Assembly: GCA_028823185.1 (NCBI GenBank)
Contig: JAPKBY010000051.1
Span: forward strand, 1-8,560
Origin: Planctomycetota bacterium
Lineage (GTDB): Bacteria; Planctomycetota; UBA1135; GCA-002686595
Direction of reading: 5' to 3'
DNA length: 8,560 nt
Part shown: positions 1-4,532 of the stretch, one piece after another
Position numbering within the stretch: position 1 is the stretch's first letter
How the letters are laid out: every line of letters begins with the position of its first letter
The notes under the pieces: generated by a model
Databases searched by the model: none
Seen by the model: the letters and a program-made list of their open reading frames with translations, nothing else
Told to the model about the DNA's origin: nothing
Translations under genes and position numbers: made by a program

Positions 1-788
1 GGGCGCACCTTGATCTCTTTCCGACGGTGCTGGAGGCCTGCGGCGTCGCGAAGCCAGAGGGGCTCGCGCTGGATGGTTACAGCCTCCTTCCGCTGCTTCA
101 GAGGGAGAAAGATCTCTCTCCCAGACCTCCCCTGGTGATGCAATGGAATCGAGGGCCAGAGCCTATTGAGGGGCAAAATTGTTTCGTGCGTTTAGGTCGG
201 TGGAAGCTCGTCAACTATGTGAACGCTGGCGCTCTCGAGGAGGCCCCACGTTGGGATCCAGAGGTCTTTGATCTTGATCGTGACCCATATGAGCAGGCTA
301 ATTACTCCACGGTCGCGCCAAAAGAGCTGAAGCAACTGAGCGCGATCTACCAGCTCTGGTTTATGGACATGGTGGAGGAAGTCCCACGTCGACTCTATTC
401 TCGAACGCCCATTCAGATCGGCGGCGAGGGAGCTGAGCGTGTCGTTCTTACGAGGCAGGACTGGAATCGAAATCAGGGCAGTGGTTGGGGAAAAAATGGC
501 AGCTGGAAGGTTCTTTTTCATGAAGAGAACTCTGATGAGAGTGAGCCTTGGAAGGTGCGAGTCTTGTTCCCTCGAGGAGTGACTCCGAAGCACGTCAAGC
601 TAGGGGTCAATTCAGGTGTTTGGACCTACATCACCTATGACGGGGAGATCGAAGAGGGGGCGCGAGAGGTGACGATTGAGGGCGTAGATGGGATTTGGTT
701 CCCGGGACAAGCGGCGACTATTGACTGTCGTCTCATCGGTGTTGACGGAGTTGAGCTAGGCCCGCACCAATTGATCTTCTCTCGTTGA
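1..788 (+). CDS. Sulfatase (alkaline-phosphatase superfamily), C-terminal part, 5' end outside window
   Basis: The reading frame is already open at base 3, so the true start lies upstream; the GTG at 27 is internal (V of FPTVLEACG). The first residues, HLDLFPTVLEACG followed by LDGYSLLPLL, match the conserved segment in the last third of type I sulfatases, which hydrolyse sulfate esters. WKLVNY and EVFDLDRDPYEQANYS then correspond to the usual sulfatase stretch 'dgkyKLi...ELYDLenDPgEq.Nla'. After that comes an extra tail of about 130 residues. It contains VLTRQDW and GWGKNGSWKV and is rich in predicted beta strands, as in long planctomycete arylsulfatases. The catalytic Cys/Ser formylglycine motif and most metal ligands lie outside the window, so activity and substrate cannot be judged. 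The product is probably secreted, like most relatives, but no signal peptide is visible here. The stop is TGA at 786-788. Confidence 0.9.
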   Translation, partial: AHLDLFPTVLEACGVAKPEGLALDGYSLLPLLQREKDLSPRPPLVMQWNRGPEPIEGQNCFVRLGRWKLVNYVNAGALEEAPRWDPEVFDLDRDPYEQANYSTVAPKELKQLSAIYQLWFMDMVEEVPRRLYSRTPIQIGGEGAERVVLTRQDWNRNQGSGWGKNGSWKVLFHEENSDESEPWKVRVLFPRGVTPKHVKLGVNSGVWTYITYDGEIEEGAREVTIEGVDGIWFPGQAATIDCRLIGVDGVELGPHQLIFSR

Positions 789-798
789 GGGTTGCTGT

Positions 799-849
799 GA
801 GGGTGATCGGCTGGAGTGTGTGACCCTCGATAGGGCGCGATCGCTCTAT
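799..849 (+). terminator. Two tandem hairpins after the sulfatase stop (candidate terminator)
   Basis: A 6-bp perfect stem (799-804 GAGGGT with 823-828 ACCCTC) begins ten bases after the sulfatase stop. It is followed directly by an 8-bp stem with one G-U pair (830-837 ATAGGGCG with 842-849 CGCTCTAT, loop CGAT). The position suits transcription termination or 3'-end protection. There is no T-tract after either stem, so intrinsic termination is unproven. Confidence 0.4.
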
Positions 850-1111
850 GGCCTCGCTTTCTTGGGTGGCTTGCTTTATCGCCTTCGAAGTGACTAGGGG
901 GGGTAGACGCGCCGTAGGAAGTTCCATATAGTCCTGGGGTCACATGTTCCTCGAAGTGTCTTGGCTCCCGTTAGCTTTGACTAGTCCCGATCCATTCCTC
1001 ACACCGCGAGGTCATGATCGGGTCACCTTTGAAGGGCGTTGACACCTGCTAGAGGTGACTCTGGCAGGGTGGCAATGAGGCCGACTGTGCCCCAAAAGGA
1101 GGCCGGTGTTG

Positions 1112-1129
1112 GCTGTCGCTTGCGACAGC
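1112..1129. other. Perfect 8-bp inverted repeat, tight loop
   Basis: GCTGTCGC (1112-1119) is followed after two bases by its exact complement GCGACAGC (1122-1129). In RNA this would most likely form a 7-bp stem with a CTTG tetraloop. It lies 14 bases before the larger hairpin at 1144-1179, so the two would stack in tandem in a transcript. Its function is not known. Confidence 0.5.
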
Positions 1130-1138
1130 TGCTCATCG

Positions 1139-1190
1139 GATCTCAGGTGGCGCTCCGCGACGGGGCGGAGCGCCTCCTGGATCTCCTTTT
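1139..1190 (+). terminator. Long GC-rich hairpin upstream of the SBBP gene (candidate terminator or leader structure)
   Basis: GGCGCTCCG (1149-1157) and CGGAGCGCC (1166-1174) form a perfect 9-bp stem around an 8-base loop. After one T-T mismatch, CAGG (1144-1147) pairs with CCTG (1176-1179). Beyond a single bulged T, GATC (1139-1142) pairs with GATC (1180-1183). A short T-run (1187-1190) follows, but only after a few unpaired bases. It could terminate read-through from the sulfatase side, or be a 5' leader structure of the gene at 1219 if the promoter lies further upstream. Confidence 0.45.
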
Positions 1191-1218
1191 GTTACATCGT
1201 TTTTGATTCTCGACACAG

Positions 1219-3801
1219 GTGTACTATCAGGAGAGGACGAGAGCGCTTGATCGCTCTCGCTCAGCTCCAATGATGCTCTCCTTATTCGCAGCTCTCCTCA
1301 CGGTGATCGCGCCTGTTCGTGCGCAAGACGCGCCTGTTCGTGCGCAAGACGCGCCTGTTCGTGCGCAAGACGCGCCTGTGGATGACGTGGACCTCACTAC
1401 TCAGAGCTCTGGTTCAGGAGCGACCGCATGGGTGGAGAACCTTGGCCAGTGGCGAGAGGGCATTGAGTTTGTCTACACGCGGGGCGGACTGCGGGCTTGG
1501 GTCGGAGACGACTCGCTCTGGTTAGAGCGTCGTGTGCTCGTTGGTGAAGACTCAGGTGAACTTCGCTCTCACGCCTTGCGGATCTCGTTGGAGGGTGGAG
1601 CGCTCAAGGGAGCGCGCGGCAAGTCACAGATGAGCGGTGAGCGTAGCTATCTCTTCGGAGCAGAGTCGTCGACTTGGTTGCGTGGCGTTCGCGGATGGCG
1701 CGAGCTCGAGTGCCGTGATGTTTGCAAAGGTGTCGACCTCATCCTTCGGCCCGAAGAGGGCAGCTTCGCCTACGACCTTCACCTCTCTCCTGGGGTGAAC
1801 GCCGATGAGGTCGTGATGCGCGTTGAAGGCGCTAAGGGTTTGCGAATTGAGCGTGATGGGAGCTTGCTCATGGAGACTCCTATGGGAGCGATGAGACAGC
1901 GAGCGCCGGTGACGTGGGAGCTCAACTCAAAGGGGCGGCGGATCCCCGTGGAGTCGCGCTTTGTCATCTTGGACGCGGAGCGCTTCTGCTTCGATGTTGA
2001 GCGCGTTGACGGAGGGCGCGCGCTAGTGATTGACCCAGGCTTCGAGTGGGGTACTTATCTCGGTGACACTGACATAGATCGCGCGAATGATGTGGAGGTG
2101 CTAGAGACAGGCTTTCCCATCGTCTGTGGAATCACCTACTCCTTGGCCTTTCCTGTTTGGCCTGGGAGCTTCTCACAGAGTCTCGCGGGGCTCTCTGATG
2201 CCTTCGTCTCAGTCTTCTCTCCGGATGGTCAGCACTTGATCTACTCCAGCTTCATCGGCGGTTCCGGTGATGATGAGGCTGTGGCGGTCTCGGCTGCGAG
2301 CCCGACAGAGATCTATGTAGCGGGATCGACTCGCTCAATAGATTTCCCGATGGTCGCGACGGCCTATCAGCCGCTGCACTCAGGAGGCACGGATGGCTTC
2401 GTGCTCTCTCTAGGCCTCGACTTACAGACCATTCAGAAGGGGACATTCCTCGGCTCTAGCGGTGAAGACCGGATTCGTGACCTCTCCCTAGGCGGACCCG
2501 GGGTTGATGTCTGCGGTTCGACGAGTTCTGCAGGCTTCGGCGCTTCGGCAGGTGCGTGGCAGACCAGCTTCGGCGGAGGGAATGGTGTGACCGGAGACGG
2601 CTTCTTGACGCGTCTCAACTTATCCTTAGATCAGCGCGTCTTCTCGACATTCATCGGAGGGGCGCAAAATGATGTCGCGACCTCTCTAGAGACGGAAGCT
2701 TCAGGTGCAGTTCTGGTCGGCGGCTCAACGGGGTCCAGCAATTTTCCTGTCAGCTTTGGCGCGTTAGACGTGACCTATAACGGGAGCACAGATGGCTTCA
2801 TCGCACGGGTCGATGGATCGGGCGCTCACGCCGACTTCTGCACCTTCGTGGGTGGCGCTGGCGTGGATGTGGTGAATGCGGTGCGGGCTGGACAGTCTGG
2901 GAGACCCCTGATCGGTGGCTTGACAGAGTCGAGCAACTTTCCTGTGACCTCTGGAGCAGCCGGAGGGAGCTACTCAGGCCTGGGAGATGCCTTTGTCGCG
3001 CAGCTCTCGCTTGATGGTGGCGCCTACGACTGGTCCACCTATCTGGGGGGGGATGAGCAAGATCAGCTCTTCGCGCTCGCCTACAGCGATGAGTTAGGGG
3101 CTATCGCGGTCGGAGGGACTCGCTCGGAAACTTTTCCGACGACGACCTATGCCTATGACCGCAGCTTTAACAGCACGCCGGGCTTGGGTTTCTCAGACTC
3201 ATTCTTGTGCTCCTTTGATTCGTCTGGCGCGCTCGACTATTCCAGCTTCATTGGTGGCACCGTTGACGAGGAGGCGCTGGCTGTCGCGCTGCATGGTGAC
3301 GCATGTGTGATTGTCGGTTGGACAAACTCGCTGAACCATCCGACCTCAGGCAGCGCCTTTGATCCCTCGTATGACTTCTCGGGTATCCCTGACGGCTATT
3401 GCATTCGCATGACGCTCGACCGATATCCAGTCTTATACGGTGCCGGCAAGCCTTGCTCGGCCGGCGCTGTCCCGGAGCTCTACTTCGGTGGCTTCCCGAG
3501 CGCATCAAGGGGGCCCTATGAGATCTTCATTGAGAGCTATATGCCAGGTGAGGTGGCGTATCTCTTCCACGGCCCTTCTGCCGCGAACCTCCCTTTCGCA
3601 GGTGGGTCACTCTTGGTCGGATTTCCGATTCAGCGTGGGTCCTTGATCAATTTGGACTTCATCGGCGGTGGCGCGATGAGTTGGGATGTCACTCCCTCCA
3701 TGATCGGGCAGACCTGGTACTTCCAGGCTTGGTTCACTGATCCAGGGGACTCCCTTGGAGTCGGGCTCACGGGCGGCCTAGAGCTGACGTGGTATCCCTG
3801 A
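1219..3801 (+). CDS. Secreted SBBP-repeat seven-bladed beta-propeller protein with planctomycete C-terminal domain
   Basis: This 860-residue protein is exported. An Arg-rich n-region (residues 1-17) is followed by a hydrophobic core, MMLSLFAALLTVIA, and a PVRAQD cleavage region repeated three times (31-51). Residues 71-275, from WVENLGQW to VIDPGFEW, look like the domain that normally precedes SBBP repeats (DUF7948-type). Seven repeats follow, each with the signature [WY/F]-[ST]-[ST]-[YF]-[LIV]-GG.. D. They start near 277, 342, 407, 475, 540, 605 and 674, a period of 65-69 residues, as expected for one complete seven-bladed propeller. The C-terminal domain (736-860) carries PSAS, PFAGGSLLV, PIQR and WYFQAWFTDPGD. 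No catalytic motif is seen; a binding or structural role at the cell surface is inferred. The frame is closed by TGA at 1204-1206, leaving only GTG 1219 or ATG 1270 as starts. GTG is preferred because it supplies the basic n-region. Neither has a well-placed Shine-Dalgarno sequence. Confidence 0.88.
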   Translation: MYYQERTRALDRSRSAPMMLSLFAALLTVIAPVRAQDAPVRAQDAPVRAQDAPVDDVDLTTQSSGSGATAWVENLGQWREGIEFVYTRGGLRAWVGDDSLWLERRVLVGEDSGELRSHALRISLEGGALKGARGKSQMSGERSYLFGAESSTWLRGVRGWRELECRDVCKGVDLILRPEEGSFAYDLHLSPGVNADEVVMRVEGAKGLRIERDGSLLMETPMGAMRQRAPVTWELNSKGRRIPVESRFVILDAERFCFDVERVDGGRALVIDPGFEWGTYLGDTDIDRANDVEVLETGFPIVCGITYSLAFPVWPGSFSQSLAGLSDAFVSVFSPDGQHLIYSSFIGGSGDDEAVAVSAASPTEIYVAGSTRSIDFPMVATAYQPLHSGGTDGFVLSLGLDLQTIQKGTFLGSSGEDRIRDLSLGGPGVDVCGSTSSAGFGASAGAWQTSFGGGNGVTGDGFLTRLNLSLDQRVFSTFIGGAQNDVATSLETEASGAVLVGGSTGSSNFPVSFGALDVTYNGSTDGFIARVDGSGAHADFCTFVGGAGVDVVNAVRAGQSGRPLIGGLTESSNFPVTSGAAGGSYSGLGDAFVAQLSLDGGAYDWSTYLGGDEQDQLFALAYSDELGAIAVGGTRSETFPTTTYAYDRSFNSTPGLGFSDSFLCSFDSSGALDYSSFIGGTVDEEALAVALHGDACVIVGWTNSLNHPTSGSAFDPSYDFSGIPDGYCIRMTLDRYPVLYGAGKPCSAGAVPELYFGGFPSASRGPYEIFIESYMPGEVAYLFHGPSAANLPFAGGSLLVGFPIQRGSLINLDFIGGGAMSWDVTPSMIGQTWYFQAWFTDPGDSLGVGLTGGLELTWYP
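1238..1259 (+). promoter_or_regulatory. 8-bp hairpin between the two possible start codons
   Basis: CGAGAGCG (1238-1245) and CGCTCTCG (1252-1259) are exact complements around the loop CTTGAT. The hairpin lies just after AGGAGAGG (1229-1236), the only purine-rich, Shine-Dalgarno-like element near the start. It lies before ATG 1270. If ATG is the true start, looping out the hairpin would bring the purine element to about 14 bases from it. If GTG 1219 is the start, the hairpin is coding sequence for the n-region and may be incidental. Confidence 0.35.
1309..1379 (+). repeat. Perfect 21-bp tandem triplication at the signal-peptide cleavage site
   Basis: Three identical 21-bp units occupy 1309-1329, 1330-1350 and 1351-1371, with the first 8 bases of a fourth at 1372-1379. 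Each unit encodes APVRAQD in frame, so copy-number change would not break the gene. V-R-A before Q-D fits a signal peptidase I site (small residue at -1, V at -3), so the repeat multiplies the likely cleavage site. The identical nucleotides point to recent duplication or slippage. Confidence 0.95.
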
Positions 3802-3813
3802 GGAGACCCGGGC

Positions 3814-4152
3814 TCAACGGAAGCGGGTCGGCTGCTTGATCTTCCCACTTCGAGCGAAGCCCTTGGGCTCTTCTTCGCTCTTGGTCTCTCTGCGGGCTCC
3901 CATGGAGCGTACGCCACGCTCTCGGTCAAAGGGAGTGAGGATGGGTTCTTCGACGAGGGGGTCCTCAGCGCTCGTGAGTGGCTTCTGGAGCTCTTCTCGC
4001 TCTCGGTTATTGGGGAGCTGTCCAAAGACGCCGCCCTCGTCGCGCAGCATCCAGTTGACCTCCTCCCAGAGTGATTTGACCACCGGCAGCCACAAGGGGG
4101 CTGTGATGAGCAGGATGAGGATTCGAGCGTTTGAGTCTAAAAATAGGTCCAT
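3814..4152 (-). CDS. Hypothetical single-membrane-segment protein, 112 residues
   Basis: I do not recognise this family. The protein starts MDLFLDSNAR. One hydrophobic segment (about residues 11-25, ILILLITAPLWLPVV) is followed by KSLWEEVNWMLRDEGG and a charged, hydrophilic tail with many Glu, Arg and Pro, ending in a basic stretch (KIKQPTRFR). This layout suggests an inner-membrane protein with a short N-terminal side and a cytoplasmic tail, by the positive-inside rule. The frame was chosen over the overlapping plus-strand frame (3836-4168) because the latter is Ser/Arg-rich with no fold signature. The start is ATG at 4152; no clear Shine-Dalgarno precedes it. The gene converges on the SBBP gene, with only 12 bases between the stops. 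It is the last of a minus-strand run and may share a transcript with the zinc-ribbon gene 81 bases upstream. Confidence 0.6.
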   Translation of the reverse strand: MDLFLDSNARILILLITAPLWLPVVKSLWEEVNWMLRDEGGVFGQLPNNREREELQKPLTSAEDPLVEEPILTPFDRERGVRSMGARRETKSEEEPKGFARSGKIKQPTRFR

Positions 4153-4179
4153 AGAGAGCTTCGCCTAAGACTCTATCGG

Positions 4180-4220
4180 CACAAGGGGAGCGCGGACTAT
4201 CGAACTCCTTGTGAGGAGTT
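4180..4220 (-). promoter_or_regulatory. Mutually exclusive hairpins in the leader of the small membrane-protein gene
   Basis: AACTCCT (4203-4209) and AGGAGTT (4214-4220) form a perfect 7-bp stem with a 4-base loop, 13 bases after the stop of the upstream minus-strand gene. Within it, CCTTGTG (4207-4213) is also an exact complement of CACAAGG (4180-4186). Forming the second pairing would break the first. The position, between two minus-strand genes and 28-68 bases before the start at 4152, would suit a terminator or attenuator. No T-tract follows the first stem. Confidence 0.4.
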
Positions 4221-4233
4221 GCTCAGCCCATGA

Positions 4234-4431
4234 TCAAGCGCCCTTGGCTTCCCAGGGGCGCTCTTCGCCACAGCGGACGCAGCGCTGGAAGAAGCGCGGC
4301 TCCTCGCTCGCGGTCTGCTCCAGCTCGCACATGTTCTTGCTGGCTGTCCAGACGATCTTGGGGTCTTCCACATGGCACTGCCATGTGTGTCCGAGGAGCT
4401 TGCAGAAGACGGGCTTGGGGAGGGGAGGCAT
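4234..4431 (-). CDS. Small putative zinc-ribbon protein, 65 residues
   Basis: Translated from ATG at 4431, the protein begins MPPLPKPVFCKLLGHTW and ends RCVRCGEERPWEAKGA. Cys10, His15, Cys51 and Cys54 are arranged as C-x4-H ... C-x2-C-G, a plausible four-ligand zinc site. The 'CKLLGHxW ... C..CG' layout resembles small DUF1660-like phage and bacterial proteins; this is pattern resemblance only. Two further cysteines (19 and 35) lie between the pairs. The protein is soluble, with no signal peptide. A longer form from TTG at 4497 would add 22 residues, but these show no conserved character, so ATG is preferred. No Shine-Dalgarno is evident for either start. It lies 101 bases downstream of the PHP gene. 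Its function is unknown; binding of nucleic acid or protein is possible. Confidence 0.65.
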   Translation of the reverse strand: MPPLPKPVFCKLLGHTWQCHVEDPKIVWTASKNMCELEQTASEEPRFFQRCVRCGEERPWEAKGA

Positions 4432-4532
4432 AGGTATTTGGCTGACTCTAACGCGGACTGATGACAGCTTTGTAGGACTGAGCGGCCCCTTAGGCAAGGA
4501 GTTGCAGGGTATTCAGCGACGCTTTGGCCAAA
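4432..4532. promoter_or_regulatory. Short gap with direct repeat and palindrome
   Basis: The motif GGACTGA occurs at 4455-4461 and 4475-4481, exactly 20 bases apart, about two helical turns. The two copies lie 24-50 bases upstream of the zinc-ribbon start on the minus strand. The 10-bp palindrome TTTGGCCAAA (4523-4532) abuts the stop codon of the PHP gene. Either could be a protein-binding site, but both are short and may be chance. Confidence 0.2.

Larger units (their letters stand above)
850..1218. other. Gene-free, hairpin-rich intergenic region
   Basis: I find no convincing gene here. The plus-strand frame 944-1042 (32 codons) has no family resemblance. The stretch holds several inverted repeats. 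One is 986-992 CCCGATC with 1016-1022 GATCGGG, with an inner stem CCTC/GAGG at 997-1000 and 1008-1011. Another is CACCT 1043-1047 with AGGTG 1053-1057, which competes with GTCACCT 1022-1028 pairing to AGGTGAC 1053-1059. Two further hairpins at 1112-1129 and 1144-1179 are listed separately. TTGACA at 1039-1044 resembles a -35 box, but no matching -10 follows at 16-18 bases. The T-rich part 1184-1212 lies just ahead of the next gene and may hold its promoter. Confidence 0.5.

Noticed and set aside
837..844. GCGATCGC octamer (also at 6706-6713), resembling the HIP1 repeat
   Set aside because: Only two copies noticed, one forming part of a local hairpin; no sign of over-representation.
635..943. 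Minus-strand open frame of 102 codons overlapping the sulfatase end
   Set aside because: Low-complexity Pro/Ser/Arg composition, antisense to a clear sulfatase tail, no family signal.
944..1042. Plus-strand 32-codon frame starting MFLEVSWLPL with a TGGGG element upstream
   Set aside because: Too short, no recognisable motif, and it runs through the 986-1022 inverted repeat; more likely chance.
1039..1044. TTGACA as a -35 promoter box
   Set aside because: No acceptable -10 hexamer at the required spacing, and the site lies within competing inverted repeats 175 bases from the next start.
1309..1379. Tandem repeat as a possible CRISPR array
   Set aside because: The 21-bp units are directly abutting with no spacers and are in frame within a signal-peptide region.
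3836..4168. Plus-strand open frame of 110 codons
   Set aside because: Ser/Arg-rich composition typical of an antisense shadow; the minus-strand frame here has a membrane segment and a balanced charged tail.
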